Assembly: GCA_020832445.1 (NCBI GenBank)
Contig: JAFIEO010000039.1
Coordinates: 62,001-126,000, forward strand
Reading direction: 5' to 3'
Length of the DNA stretch: 64,000 nt
Source: Paracoccaceae bacterium
GTDB taxonomy: Bacteria; Pseudomonadota; Alphaproteobacteria; Rhodobacterales; Rhodobacteraceae
Below the pieces are notes generated by a model. That model was given only the letters and a program-made list of their open reading frames with translations, did no database searches and was not told the DNA's origin. A program made the translations under genes and the position numbers. Of this stretch, positions 34,918 through 44,229 are shown piece by piece. The number at the start of each line of letters is the position of its first letter. Within the stretch, counting starts at the first letter, position 1.

Positions 34918-35002
34918 TGCGGACGGTGAGGCCATGAACAAAGCCCGCACCCTGGGACTTGCCCGAAGTCTGCAAAAGACCGGCTGCGCCCCCCTGACAG
35001 GC

Positions 35003-35599
35003 CTAGCCCTGTGCCTTGCGCCACGCGTCCCAGTCTTCGGGCGTGTCCAGATCGGTCAGCGCGCGCTGGCCTGACAGCGGGTGCAGATACGGGGGATGGG
35101 CGCGCAGTATTTCGCGCGCGCCCTGATCCCCCTGAAGCGCCTGAATCGCCGCAAATAAAGCCTTTGGCAGAATTACGGGATGGCCCGGCACATGATCGGC
35201 ACTTGCCGCGCGCAGGCAGTGTTCGGGGTGTTTTGCCTGCGCATTGATCAGCGCGCCAAAATCTGTGGCAGTGACATCGGGCATGTCGGGCAGGGCGATC
35301 ATCAACGCGCTGGACTGTGTCTCGTGTGCCCAACCAGCCCCGGCCCGCAGGCTGGCGGCCATACCTTCATCTGCGTCGGGTATGCGCAAGATTGTTAGTG
35401 GCAAATCAGCAATCACAGCCAACCGTTCTGCCGCTGACGGGCGCAGGGTCACGGCAACATCGGCACTTGCGTGCAACGCTTGCATTGCGACATGGCGCAA
35501 CAAGGCCATGCCGCCCACCTGTTCCAGCAACTTGTCCCCGCCGCGCATGCGCCGTGCCAGCCCCGCCGCAGGCAGAACTATGGCGCAGGCGGGGCGCAT
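35003..35599 (-). CDS. MobA/MocA-like nucleotidyltransferase
   Basis: A 198-residue protein of the NTP-transferase family that includes MobA and MocA, enzymes adding GMP or CMP to molybdenum cofactor. The nucleotide loop is VLPAAGLARRMRGGDKLLE, an aspartate pair lies in ALPDMPDVTA, and GHPVILPKALF is the usual third block. Its ATG overlaps the livM stop by one base (TGATG), so it is cotranslated as the last gene of the liv operon. No molybdenum enzyme is nearby, so the substrate is uncertain. Confidence 0.82.
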   Translation of the reverse strand: MRPACAIVLPAAGLARRMRGGDKLLEQVGGMALLRHVAMQALHASADVAVTLRPSAAERLAVIADLPLTILRIPDADEGMAASLRAGAGWAHETQSSALMIALPDMPDVTATDFGALINAQAKHPEHCLRAASADHVPGHPVILPKALFAAIQALQGDQGAREILRAHPPYLHPLSGQRALTDLDTPEDWDAWRKAQG

Positions 35600-36903
35600 C
35601 AGCGTTCCGGTATCAGGCCACGGGGCGCGAAGCGCAGCATCAACAGCAACGCCACCCCCATGGTCAGAAGCCGCATATAGGCGGCAGATGATAACAGGTG
35701 CTGCTTCAGGTCAGACCCGTCCGCCATGCCAGATGTCACAAGTTCCATGAACCAACGCCCCGCCGGTTCCACCTGAACCCACAAAAACCAGATCACGAAC
35801 GCGCCCAGCACAGCGCCCCAGTTATTGCCGGACCCGCCGACAATCACCATCACCCAGATCAGGAAGGTGAAGCGCAGCGGCTCGTAGCTGCCGGGGGTTA
35901 GCTGGCCATCCATAGACACCATCATCGCCCCCGCCAGCCCGCACACCGCAGACCCCAGAACAAAAATATGCAGGTGGCGCCTGGTTACATTCTTGCCCAT
36001 CGCGCGGGCGGAAACCTCATTGTCGCGGATGGCGCGCATCATCCGGCCCCAAGGGGAATTCAGCGCGCGTTCCGCAAGCCAGATCAGCAGGCCAAGCACG
36101 ATCAGAAACAAGCCTGCATATCCTAAGCCTGACACCACAGAGGCCGTTTGCGACAGGCTCCAGCCCAAGGTTTCCGCAAGGGATTGAACCCAGGGCAAGG
36201 GCTGCAATTCCACGGGGCGTGCAACAGGCCGGTCAATGCCGGTCACGTTATTGACGCCACGCGCCAGCCAGCGTTCATGTTTCAAAACCGCGATGACAAT
36301 TTCGGATATACCCAAAGTGGCAATGGCCAGATAGTCGGACCGCAACCCCAGACTGATCTTGCCCACCACCCATGCGACCCCTGCCGCGAATACCGCGCCC
36401 ACAGGCCATGCCAGAATGACAGGCATGTTCAGCCCGCCCAGATACCCTTCTGATGCGGGGTTGACCGCTTGCACCGCACTTTTTGCGGGACCGAATACAT
36501 AGCTGGTCAGCAAATACCCCACCGCCAGAACACCAAATATTGCAGCGCCCCGCATTTTTCCGGGGGACATGGCCTTGTAAACGGCAACAGCGGCCAGAAT
36601 GGTGGCGACACCCAGCATCAGCCCCAGCATTATTCCAAGCCCGCCCGCGGCCCATGCTTCCGGCACGGGGGGTTGCGCAATCAGCACCACGGCCAGCCCG
36701 CCCACCGCGGTAAAGCCCATGACACCCACATTGAACAGGCCCGCATATCCCCATTGCATATTCACGCCCAAGGCCATGATGGCGGAAATCAGGCTCATGT
36801 TCAGAATGGTGATCGCCAGCTGGGGGCTTTGAAACATGCCGACCATTGCCAGAACGGCCCCCATCAGCGCAAACAGACCCAGATCGCGCGCAGTCAGGTT
36901 CAT
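35599..36903 (-). CDS. livM: Branched-chain amino-acid ABC transporter permease LivM
   Basis: A 434-residue inner-membrane permease with about ten hydrophobic segments. The family blocks are GVNMQWGYAGLFNVGVMGF, SLGLRSDYLAIATLGISEI, ALNSPWGRMMRAIRDNEVSARAMG and FVLGSAVCGLAGAMMVSMDG. A longer central loop than in E. coli LivM, typical of this clade, is present. The start overlaps the livH stop (ATGA) and the stop overlaps the MobA-like gene (TGATG), so translation is tightly linked through the operon. Confidence 0.94.
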   Translation of the reverse strand: MNLTARDLGLFALMGAVLAMVGMFQSPQLAITILNMSLISAIMALGVNMQWGYAGLFNVGVMGFTAVGGLAVVLIAQPPVPEAWAAGGLGIMLGLMLGVATILAAVAVYKAMSPGKMRGAAIFGVLAVGYLLTSYVFGPAKSAVQAVNPASEGYLGGLNMPVILAWPVGAVFAAGVAWVVGKISLGLRSDYLAIATLGISEIVIAVLKHERWLARGVNNVTGIDRPVARPVELQPLPWVQSLAETLGWSLSQTASVVSGLGYAGLFLIVLGLLIWLAERALNSPWGRMMRAIRDNEVSARAMGKNVTRRHLHIFVLGSAVCGLAGAMMVSMDGQLTPGSYEPLRFTFLIWVMVIVGGSGNNWGAVLGAFVIWFLWVQVEPAGRWFMELVTSGMADGSDLKQHLLSSAAYMRLLTMGVALLLMLRFAPRGLIPER

Positions 36904-37910
36904 AGCACTTTCCCCTTGAAAATACCTGTCGGGCGGAACAGCAGCACAACCACCAGAATTGCGAAGGTGACCGCAAATTTATAATCCACTGGCAACAGCT
37001 GCATCATGGATGTCGGCTCCAGCCCTTCGGGCATCAGATAGGTGAACACGCGCCGCCACGCATAGGTGACGCCCATTTCGGCAAAAGCCACGATATACGC
37101 ACCTACGATTGCGCCCACGGGTGACCCAAGCCCCCCCAGAATGGCCGCTGCAAACATCGGCAGCAGCAACTGGAAATAGTTGAACGGGCGGAACCCCTTA
37201 TCCAACCCGTAAAGCGTGCCCGCAGTCACCAGCAGCATGCCGGTGATCGCCCAAGTGATGATAACCACGCGTTCGGGGTTAATGCCCGACAACAACGCCA
37301 GATCCTCATTATCGGAATAGGCGCGCATGGATTTGCCCGAACGTGTGCGGTTCAGAAACCAGAACAGCACCACCATCACAATCAGCGCGGTGACAATGGT
37401 TATGGCCTGCGAACTGCGCAGCGCCATACCTTCGGCCAAGCCTGTAAATTCGCGGAAGTCCCTGACCGAAAACAGGAACCTTTCGCCATCTTCAAAACGC
37501 GTTTCACTAACGCCCATGAACAGGCGGGTAATGCCGTTGGTGACAAACATGACCCCAAGCGATGCCATCACAAAGATCATGGGCTTGGCCTTGACGCGGC
37601 GGTAGTAGCGGTAAACCAGCCGGTCAGTGATCAACAGATAGCCGATCAGCACCAACATCCCGAAAGGCAGGGCCAGAAGCGCGGTTGGCAGGGGGTGAAT
37701 GCTGACGCCTAGCGTCTGCAAAAAGAACGTCCCCCCGATAACCGCCGCCGTTCCCAGCGCCATTGTGTCACCATGGGCGAAATGGGCAAAACGCAGGATC
37801 GAATAGATCAGCGTGATCCCCAGCGCGCCAAGCGCCAACTGGCTGCCATAGGCAAAGGCAGGGATCAGCATGAAGTTTGTCACGCTGACAAGCGCGTTTA
37901 GCGGTTCCAT
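36900..37910 (-). CDS. livH: Branched-chain amino-acid ABC transporter permease LivH
   Basis: A 336-residue inner-membrane permease, partner of LivM. It contains GSQLALGALGITLIYSILRF, AHFAHGDTMALGTA, MRAYSDNEDLALLSGINPERV and GAIVGAYIVAFAEM, the standard LivH order, with eight or so hydrophobic segments. The gene begins 6 nt after livF and overlaps livM by 4 nt. Substrate is a branched-chain amino acid or a related amide such as urea; the sequence alone does not decide. Confidence 0.94.
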   Translation of the reverse strand: MEPLNALVSVTNFMLIPAFAYGSQLALGALGITLIYSILRFAHFAHGDTMALGTAAVIGGTFFLQTLGVSIHPLPTALLALPFGMLVLIGYLLITDRLVYRYYRRVKAKPMIFVMASLGVMFVTNGITRLFMGVSETRFEDGERFLFSVRDFREFTGLAEGMALRSSQAITIVTALIVMVVLFWFLNRTRSGKSMRAYSDNEDLALLSGINPERVVIITWAITGMLLVTAGTLYGLDKGFRPFNYFQLLLPMFAAAILGGLGSPVGAIVGAYIVAFAEMGVTYAWRRVFTYLMPEGLEPTSMMQLLPVDYKFAVTFAILVVVLLFRPTGIFKGKVL

Positions 37911-37915
37911 CCTGA

Positions 37916-38626
37916 TCAGCCCCCCAAAAAGCTTTTGCGCACATCCGGATCGGCCAGAAGCGCGCGGCCGGTGTCGGTGTAGCGGTTTGCGCCTTGCACC
38001 ATGACATAGCCTTTATCTGCTATTTCAAGGGCTTGGCGTGCGTTTTGTTCCACCATAAGGATGGATATGCCCGTGCGTGCAATCTCGATAATCCGGTCGA
38101 ATAATTCGTCCATCACAATCGGGCTGACACCTGCGGTCGGTTCATCCAGCATCAGAACCGAAGGTCTGGTCATAAGCGCGCGCCCCACGGCAACCTGCTG
38201 GCGCTGCCCGCCGGACAATTCGCCCGCTGCCTGCCTGCGCTTGTCGCGCAGAATTGGAAACAGCTCATACACCTGTTCCATCGTTTCATGAAAATCGTCA
38301 CGGCGGATAAACGCGCCCATTTCCAGATTTTCTTCCACGCTCATGGATGGGAAAATGTTACTTGTCTGCGGAACAAACCCCATACCCTTGAGGACACGCG
38401 CCTGCGGGGCCAGTCCGGTAATATCCTCGTCATTCAGGCGCACGGACCCTTTGCGCAGTTTCAACATGCCGAACACGGCTTTCATGGCGGTGGATTTGCC
38501 CGCGCCATTGGGGCCGACAATCACGGCAATCTGGCCTTTATCCACTGCAATTGTGCAGTCATGCAGAATATCCGCGCCGCCATATCCGCCGGTCATGGCT
38601 TCGCCTATCAGAACGGGCTTATCCAT
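37916..38626 (-). CDS. livF: Branched-chain amino-acid ABC transporter ATP-binding protein LivF
   Basis: A 236-residue ATPase. Walker A is GPNGAGKST, the signature LSGGQRQQVAVGRAL, Walker B VLMLDEPTAG and the switch glutamine/histidine region VEQNARQAL, where Gln replaces the usual His as is typical for LivF. The start is the ATG at 38626, with AAAGG 8 nt upstream; the GTG three codons earlier is less well placed. Pairs with LivG to drive LivHM. Confidence 0.94.
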   Translation of the reverse strand: MDKPVLIGEAMTGGYGGADILHDCTIAVDKGQIAVIVGPNGAGKSTAMKAVFGMLKLRKGSVRLNDEDITGLAPQARVLKGMGFVPQTSNIFPSMSVEENLEMGAFIRRDDFHETMEQVYELFPILRDKRRQAAGELSGGQRQQVAVGRALMTRPSVLMLDEPTAGVSPIVMDELFDRIIEIARTGISILMVEQNARQALEIADKGYVMVQGANRYTDTGRALLADPDVRKSFLGG

Positions 38627-38689
38627 GGCGCGCACCTTTTGCGTTGTTCATCTTGCTCCAAATACTCATGCTGTCGGCGCGCAACCACA

Positions 38690-39487
38690 TCACAGCGCGC
38701 CCTCCTCGGCTTTGACCTTGTTTTTCAGGCCGGTGCCCAGATAGGCCTCTATGACCTGTTCATTCGATTTGATCTCGTCCAGCGTGCCTTGGGCCAGAAC
38801 CTTGCCTTCGGCCATGCAGATCACCGGATCACAGATGCGGCCAATGAATTCCATGTCATGTTCAATCACGACAAAGGTATAGCCCTGTTCCTTGTTCAGG
38901 CGCACAATCGCATCGGCAATGGTGTTCAGAAGCGTGCGGTTCACGCCTGCGCCCACTTCGTCCAGAAAAACGATGCGCGCATCGGTCATCATGGTGCGGC
39001 CCAGTTCCAGCAGCTTTTTCTGGCCGCCCGAAATCTGCCCTGCTTTTTCATCGGCGATATGATCAATGGTCAGGAATTCCAGCACTTCATCGGCGCGCGC
39101 ACGGATGCGGCGTTCTTCTTCGCGCACGCGGGCACCATGGAACCACGCCGACCACAGGTTTTCACCCGATTGCGCGGGGGGGACCATCATCAGGTTTTCG
39201 CGCACGCTCATGGAATGGAATTCATGCGCAATCTGGAAGGTGCGCAGCAGGCCCTTGGCAAACAGCGCATGCGGGGGCAGGCCGGTGATGTCATCGCCTT
39301 CCATCAGCACGCGGCCGGATGTGGGCGGCAGCACACCCGCGATGACATTGAAAAGCGTTGTCTTGCCCGCACCGTTGGGGCCGATCAATCCGGTGATCGA
39401 TCCCTTTTCAATTTCCAGCGATGCGCCGTCAACGGCATGGAACCCGCCGAAATGCTTGTGCAGGTTCTCGACCCTGATCATGGCCAT
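38690..39487 (-). CDS. livG: Branched-chain amino-acid ABC transporter ATP-binding protein LivG
   Basis: A 265-residue ATPase. Walker A GPNGAGKTT, signature ISGGQKKLLELGRTMM, Walker B IVFLDEVGAGV (Val for the usual Pro, still with the catalytic Glu) and H-loop VIEHDMEF. The C-terminus, GQGTLDEI-like AQGTLDEIKSNEQVIEAYLG, matches LivG. The ATG has GGGAG 8 nt upstream. Lies after a terminator-like hairpin that follows the binding-protein gene, so its expression is probably lower than livJ. Confidence 0.94.
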   Translation of the reverse strand: MAMIRVENLHKHFGGFHAVDGASLEIEKGSITGLIGPNGAGKTTLFNVIAGVLPPTSGRVLMEGDDITGLPPHALFAKGLLRTFQIAHEFHSMSVRENLMMVPPAQSGENLWSAWFHGARVREEERRIRARADEVLEFLTIDHIADEKAGQISGGQKKLLELGRTMMTDARIVFLDEVGAGVNRTLLNTIADAIVRLNKEQGYTFVVIEHDMEFIGRICDPVICMAEGKVLAQGTLDEIKSNEQVIEAYLGTGLKNKVKAEEGAL

Positions 39488-39510
39488 ATGTGTTACTCCC
39501 TGTCCGCCAA

Positions 39511-39538
39511 ACCTGTTTTCCGCCGCACCTGTTTTCCG
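39511..39538 (-). repeat. Direct repeat of a 12-mer in the livG leader
   Basis: The 12-mer ACCTGTTTTCCG (+ strand) occurs at 39511-39522 and 39527-39538, period 16 bp, 25 to 50 nt before the livG start. It may be a chance result of the local sequence or a protein-binding site. No match to a named operator. Confidence 0.4.
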
Positions 39539-39550
39539 GTGGTATCGGAA

Positions 39551-39579
39551 AACGGCCCGAGGGGTTTCCTCGGGCCGTT
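39551..39579 (-). terminator. Hairpin between livJ-type gene and livG (attenuator)
   Basis: A perfect 12-bp stem (AACGGCCCGAGG with CCTCGGGCCGTT) and 5-nt loop, followed on the minus strand by TTTTCC. It lies just after the binding-protein gene and within the operon. Partial termination here would give more periplasmic binding protein than membrane parts. Confidence 0.75.
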
Positions 39580-39604
39580 GGATCCTGTCGGACCCTTTTC
39601 GTGG

Positions 39605-40786
39605 TTAGTGGAACTGAACCGTGACGAACTCGCCGCCTTCGACGACATATTCACGGTAGAAGCCAGCGGCTTCGCCCGGGCCTACAAGCTCGACATTAGT
39701 GGCGCCGATATAGTTGATTTCGCCACCATCAGCCAGAATTTGCAGACCGCGTGCCAGATCACCCGGCAGGATTTCCTCGCCCGGTGCGTTGGCCACGTTC
39801 AGGATGTTTGCGGCAATCCCTTCGGGTGTCGCTTCGCCTGCAGCCTGTGCGGCCAGTGCCAGAAGGGCTGCTGCGTCATAGCTTTCGCGGGTGAAGCTTG
39901 ATTCCGAGTTGATACCCGCCGCCTGTGCCAGCGCGCTGAACGCTTCGGTTCCATCACCTGCGGCCCAGGGGATCGTGCCAATTGTGCCTTCCAGTGCTTC
40001 GCCGACAGATGCGACCAGTTCGTCGCCGAACATCCCGTCACCCATGGCGAACTGATCGAATGCACCCAATTCATACGCCGTGCGCAGTACTGAACCGCCG
40101 CCATCGGTATAGCCCAGAATCACCAGTGCATCGCCGCCGGCTGCTGCCAATGTGCCAACCTCTGCCGAGTAGTCGCCACGGCCATCTTCATGCGGGACGC
40201 GTGCGGTCACAGTGCCGCCCAATGCCTCGAACGAAGATACGAATGCATCTGCAAACCCTGCGCCATAATCGACATTCACATAGGACACGGCCACATTGTC
40301 GATGCCGCGTTCCATCAGAACGCTGGCCATCACTTCACCCTGACGCGCATCAGAAGGCGATGTCCGGTAGAACAGGCCATTTGATTCGGTTGTGGTGAAT
40401 GCGGGCGATGTTGCCGAGGGCGAGATCATCGGCACACCGGCGGACATGGCGACGTTTTGCAAAACAGCCATGGTAACGCCCGAGCAATCCGCGCCCATGA
40501 TCGCAACCACGCCATCAGATGAAATCATGCGCTCTGCCGCCGCCTGAGCGGCCGAGGAGTCAACGCAAGTTGAATCTGCACGCACAGGGGTGATGGTGGA
40601 ACCGCCAAGGAACAGCCCGCTATCGCTGATTTCTTTCCACGCCAGTTCTGCACTGTCGGCCATAAAGGGAGTGACAGATTCAATCGGCCCAGTGAAACCA
40701 AGCAGCACGCCCATCTTGATTTCATCCGCGAATGCAGCGCCTGCCGAGAAGGCCAGCGCGGTGCTTGCAAGAAGCAGCTTTTTCAT
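39605..40786 (-). CDS. livJ: Branched-chain amino-acid ABC transporter substrate-binding protein
   Basis: A 393-residue periplasmic binding protein. The signal peptide MKKLLLASTALAFSAGAAFA is followed by a type I fold starting DEIKMGVLLGFTGPIESVTP. Further blocks are VVAIMGADCSGVTMAVLQNV, GVPMISPSATSPAFTTTESNG and VNVDYGAGFADAF. Gly-Ala-Asp-Cys-Ser replaces the common GALCSGV, so the ligand may differ from leucine; other amino acids or amides are possible. The ATG at 40786 is chosen because it starts the signal peptide, with GGAG 7 nt upstream. First gene of the liv operon. Confidence 0.9.
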   Translation of the reverse strand: MKKLLLASTALAFSAGAAFADEIKMGVLLGFTGPIESVTPFMADSAELAWKEISDSGLFLGGSTITPVRADSTCVDSSAAQAAAERMISSDGVVAIMGADCSGVTMAVLQNVAMSAGVPMISPSATSPAFTTTESNGLFYRTSPSDARQGEVMASVLMERGIDNVAVSYVNVDYGAGFADAFVSSFEALGGTVTARVPHEDGRGDYSAEVGTLAAAGGDALVILGYTDGGGSVLRTAYELGAFDQFAMGDGMFGDELVASVGEALEGTIGTIPWAAGDGTEAFSALAQAAGINSESSFTRESYDAAALLALAAQAAGEATPEGIAANILNVANAPGEEILPGDLARGLQILADGGEINYIGATNVELVGPGEAAGFYREYVVEGGEFVTVQFH

Positions 40787-40812
40787 AAGGTATCTCCCAT
40801 AGGGTTTTGTTA

Positions 40813-41226
40813 TCATTTCTGTCCTGTGCCGGTCCGGCACGGAACCGGCGGCCTTGACCGCCCTGCATTATGCGTAGCATGGCGATTTGTTTCAGAAAAG
40901 ACGTTTTGACGCCCTGCGCGCAAGCTCGCCCCGCAGGCGGGCGCAGGGTGTAAAATATCGGTCACTTCATAGCTGCGCATGATGCCATTCGTCGCCTGTC
41001 CCCATGCACTGGCCTTTACCCGTCGCTGATGGGCGTCAAATGCCGCGCGGGTGGCGAAACGCTCGGACACAGTCCAGACAAGCGGGTCTGCATCTTGCGT
41101 CACATCGAATTGCAGGCAGCCCGATTCGGCGCGCGACAGGCGGATATGTTCCGGCAGGTGGCGGCGCACAATTTCAGCCTGCGCGGCATCTGCGCAACGC
41201 AGCACACCGTGAAGCACGACAGGCAT
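40813..41226 (-). CDS. ABM-domain (antibiotic biosynthesis monooxygenase-like) protein
   Basis: A 137-residue protein with one ABM ferredoxin-like domain in the first 95 residues: PVVLHGVLRCADAAQAEIVR, ESGCLQFDVTQDADPLVWTV and ERFATRAAFDAHQRRV. Such YgiN-like proteins are often quinone or small aromatic monooxygenases. The remaining 40 residues (basic, low complexity) are longer than the family and look like read-through past an older stop. It overlaps the guaA stop (TAATG) and is therefore cotranslated with it; no functional link is evident. Confidence 0.7.
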   Translation of the reverse strand: MPVVLHGVLRCADAAQAEIVRRHLPEHIRLSRAESGCLQFDVTQDADPLVWTVSERFATRAAFDAHQRRVKASAWGQATNGIMRSYEVTDILHPAPACGASLRAGRQNVFSETNRHATHNAGRSRPPVPCRTGTGQK

Positions 41227-42788
41227 TATTCCAGTTCAATCGTGCCGGGGGGTTTTGACGTGCAATCATAAAAGACACGGTTGATCCCGCGCACTTCATT
41301 GATGATTCGCGTGGATGTTTCGCCCAAGAATTCATGCGTGAACGGATAGTAATCCGCGGTCATGCCGTCCACCGACGTTACCGCCCGCAACGCCAGCGCG
41401 AAATCATAGGTGCGCCCGTCACCCATGACGCCCACGGTGCGCATGGGCAGAATGGCAGCGAATGCCTGCCAGATGTCATCATACAGCCCATGGCGGCGGA
41501 TCTGGTCGATATAAACCGCATCGGCGCGGCGCAGGATTTCCAGCTTCTCGCGCGTGATTTCACCGGGGCAGCGTATGGCAAGGCCGGGGCCGGGGAAGGG
41601 GTGGCGGCCAATGAATTTTTCGGGCAGCCTCAGTTCACGCCCCAGCGCGCGCACTTCATCCTTGAACAATTCGCGCAGCGGTTCCACCAGTTTCAGGCCC
41701 ATCTTTTCGGGCAGGCCGCCGACATTATGGTGGCTTTTGATGGTCACGGACGGCCCGCCGGAAAAGCTGACCGATTCGATGACATCGGGATACAGCGTGC
41801 CCTGGGCCAGAAATTCCGCGCCATCAATCTGGCTGGCGTATTTCTGGAACACATCAATGAACAATCGACCGATGATCTTGCGCTTTGTTTCCGGGTCGGA
41901 AACGCCGTCCAACTCTCCCAGAAACAAATCGGCTTCATCTGCGTGGATCAGCGGAATGTTGTAATTGTCGCGGAACATGGTCACGACTTCTTCGGCCTCG
42001 TTCAGGCGCAGCAGGCCATGGTCCACGAACACGCAGGTCAACTGGTCGCCGATGGCTTCGTGAATCAGCACAGCCGCCACGGAACTGTCGACGCCGCCGG
42101 ACAAGCCGCAAATCACCTGCTTGTCGCCCACCTGTTCGCGGATGCGCGCAATCGCCTCATCCTTGTAGGATGCCATCGTCCAGTCGCCGGTGAACCCTGC
42201 CAGCCGGACGAAATTTTCGTAAAGTTTCGCGCCATTGGGGGTGTGGTGCACTTCGGGGTGGAATTGCACGGCAAAGAAATTTCGTGACGGGTCGGCGGTA
42301 ATCGCAAAGGGCGCACCGGGGGATGTGCCGAATACCTGAAATCCGGGCGCAATGCGGCTGACATGGTCACCGTGACTCATCCAGACCTGTTCGCGGCCAT
42401 CTGCACCATTGAACCAGCCATCCAGCAAGGGCAGGCGGTCGGCGGCAGGGGTGACATATGCGCGCCCGAATTCGGCAGTGCCATGGCCGGTTTCCACCAA
42501 TCCGCCCAGTTCCTGCATCATCACCTGTTGGCCATAGCAAATGCCAAGGACAGGCACGCCAAGCGTAAACACCGATTTGGGCGGGCGGGGGGACCCAATG
42601 CGCGTGACCGAATCGGGGCCACCCGACAGGATAATCGCCTTGGGCGCGAATTCGGCCAGAAACGCGTCGTCCACCTGCTGATAGGGGTGGATTTCGCAAT
42701 ACACACTCAGTTCCCGAAGCCTGCGCGCGATAAGCTGCGTGACCTGAGAACCGAAATCGATGATCAGAAGGCGTTGATGCTGGGTCAT
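41226..42788 (-). CDS. guaA: GMP synthase (glutamine-hydrolysing)
   Basis: A 520-residue enzyme that converts XMP to GMP. The glutamine amidotransferase domain comes first, with [16 protein letters not shown] carrying the catalytic Cys, and HPEVHHT carrying the histidine. The ATP-pyrophosphatase loop is [21 protein letters not shown], and the C-terminal dimerisation domain ends with [14 protein letters not shown] and [10 protein letters not shown]. Full length. The ABM gene overlaps its stop by one base. Confidence 0.98.
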   Translation of the reverse strand: MTQHQRLLIIDFGSQVTQLIARRLRELSVYCEIHPYQQVDDAFLAEFAPKAIILSGGPDSVTRIGSPRPPKSVFTLGVPVLGICYGQQVMMQELGGLVETGHGTAEFGRAYVTPAADRLPLLDGWFNGADGREQVWMSHGDHVSRIAPGFQVFGTSPGAPFAITADPSRNFFAVQFHPEVHHTPNGAKLYENFVRLAGFTGDWTMASYKDEAIARIREQVGDKQVICGLSGGVDSSVAAVLIHEAIGDQLTCVFVDHGLLRLNEAEEVVTMFRDNYNIPLIHADEADLFLGELDGVSDPETKRKIIGRLFIDVFQKYASQIDGAEFLAQGTLYPDVIESVSFSGGPSVTIKSHHNVGGLPEKMGLKLVEPLRELFKDEVRALGRELRLPEKFIGRHPFPGPGLAIRCPGEITREKLEILRRADAVYIDQIRRHGLYDDIWQAFAAILPMRTVGVMGDGRTYDFALALRAVTSVDGMTADYYPFTHEFLGETSTRIINEVRGINRVFYDCTSKPPGTIELE

Positions 42789-42840
42789 GCCGCCCCGATT
42801 AAGTCAAGCCTGCGCGCCCTGCAAGGGCCTAAAAGGGGTA

Positions 42841-44070
42841 TCACGCGTCTATGCACAGGATTTGCAGATCAGCGACATTCGTACCCGTGGCACCAGTCAC
42901 AAGCAGATCACCGGCCAGTTCAAGCGCGTGGTAGCTGTCGTTATTGGCCAGCAGTGCCGCCGGATCCCCGCCCGCCGCGCGGATGCGCGCCAGCGTGTTG
43001 CCATCGACCACCGCGCCTGCCGCATCTGTCGGGCCATCGCGCCCGTCCGTGCCGCCGGACAAGAACCGCCAGCCGGAAACCCCGTCCAGCGCGGTGGCCA
43101 CGCGCAGCGCCAGTTCCTGATTGCGCCCGCCGCGCCCTGTGCCTTGCAGCCTGACAGTGGTTTCCCCGCCAAACAGCGCGAGACGCGGCCCGCCGCCATC
43201 GCGCACGGTCTGAACGATTTGCGCTGCCGCGTCGCCCACATCGCCGGTCAGCGCGTCTGAAAGGATCGAAGCGCCGTCACAGGCGCGCGCCATCGCATCC
43301 AGCGACATACGATTCGATCCGATCAGCCGGTTATCGGCATCGGGCAGGGGGGATGTGTCCTCGCGTCTGGCCAGTGCATCGCGTGCGGCCTGTGGCAGGC
43401 GGTCCCATAGCCTGGACTCGGCCAGCAAGGCGCGGACGTCTTCACGCGCGGCAATCGGTGCCACAGTGGGGCCGGATGCAATGGCGCGCAGATCATCGCC
43501 GATGACATCTGACAGAATCATGGCCTGCACCTGTGCAGGTGCCGCCATGCGCAGCAATCCGCCCCCTTTCATGCGCGACAGGTGCTGGCGCACGGCATTC
43601 ATGGTCACAATATCCAGCCCCGCGCCCAGCAGCAGATCATTGACCTGTGCCTTGTCCGACAGCGACAGGCCGGCCACAGGCGCAGGCACCAAGGCCGAAC
43701 CACCACCGGACACAAGCACCAGCACAACGTCGTCCGCGCGGGTTCGTGCCAGCATTTTCTGAATGGCCAGTCCCGCCTGCATACCGTTTTCATCAGGGAC
43801 CGGATGGCCCGCAGCCATCACGCGCGCCCCGTCCAGCGATTCGGCGTTTTCATAGTTGGTCACCACAAGGGCTGCATGTGGCGCGGGCAAAACCGACAAT
43901 GCGGCCTGCATCATGGCGCGGGCGGCCTTGCCTATGGCCAGCACATACAGCCGCGCACCATCGGGTAGATGCAAGGGCGTGTCGGCCAACACATCGCACA
44001 CTGCCGCATGCGGGTCAGCGGCACGCACGCCCATCGCGAAAAGCCGGGTCATCTGCTCGCGGGTCAGCAT
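42841..44070 (-). CDS. Glycerate 2-kinase (GckA/TtuD, MOFRL family)
   Basis: A 409-residue enzyme of the GckA/TtuD family, which phosphorylates D-glycerate to 2-phosphoglycerate. It has the DUF4147 kinase domain with LVLVSGGGSALVPAP and HLSRMKGGGLLRMAAP, then the MOFRL domain with ALFGGETTVRLQGTGRGGRNQE and FLSGGTDGRDGPTDAAGAVVDG. Former annotations called the family hydroxypyruvate reductase. It diverges from fabG across a gap with a 12-bp palindrome at 44091-44102. Confidence 0.92.
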   Translation of the reverse strand: MLTREQMTRLFAMGVRAADPHAAVCDVLADTPLHLPDGARLYVLAIGKAARAMMQAALSVLPAPHAALVVTNYENAESLDGARVMAAGHPVPDENGMQAGLAIQKMLARTRADDVVLVLVSGGGSALVPAPVAGLSLSDKAQVNDLLLGAGLDIVTMNAVRQHLSRMKGGGLLRMAAPAQVQAMILSDVIGDDLRAIASGPTVAPIAAREDVRALLAESRLWDRLPQAARDALARREDTSPLPDADNRLIGSNRMSLDAMARACDGASILSDALTGDVGDAAAQIVQTVRDGGGPRLALFGGETTVRLQGTGRGGRNQELALRVATALDGVSGWRFLSGGTDGRDGPTDAAGAVVDGNTLARIRAAGGDPAALLANNDSYHALELAGDLLVTGATGTNVADLQILCIDA

Positions 44071-44090
44071 TTTGTCCCCCTTCTTGACAT

Positions 44091-44102
44091 GATAGCGCTA
44101 TC
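44091..44102. promoter_or_regulatory. Perfect 12-bp palindrome upstream of the glycerate kinase gene
   Basis: GATAGCGCTATC, 21 nt before the glycerate kinase ATG on the minus strand and inside the divergent gap with fabG. A possible operator; no regulator is suggested. Confidence 0.4.
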
Positions 44103-44176
44103 TGCGCGTCGTCCCCTTTTGCCATTGTCGGGCGGCACGGCACAACCCGCTTTCGGTTGGCGCAGCAGCACAGGGC

Positions 44177-44206
44177 TTGCTATAGGGACGCGGAACAAAG
44201 CATAAT
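44177..44206 (+). promoter_or_regulatory. Candidate sigma-70 promoter of fabG
   Basis: TTGCTA (44177-44182) and CATAAT (44201-44206) separated by 18 bp, 24 nt before the fabG ATG at 44230. Predicted start of transcription near 44213. Confidence 0.5.
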
Positions 44207-44229
44207 CTGACCGGATTAAGGGAGTAATC

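Noticed and set aside
38288-39901. Plus-strand ORF of 537 residues over livF, livG and the binding-protein gene
   Set aside because: A shadow of three strongly supported minus-strand ABC genes; the composition is that of an antisense frame.
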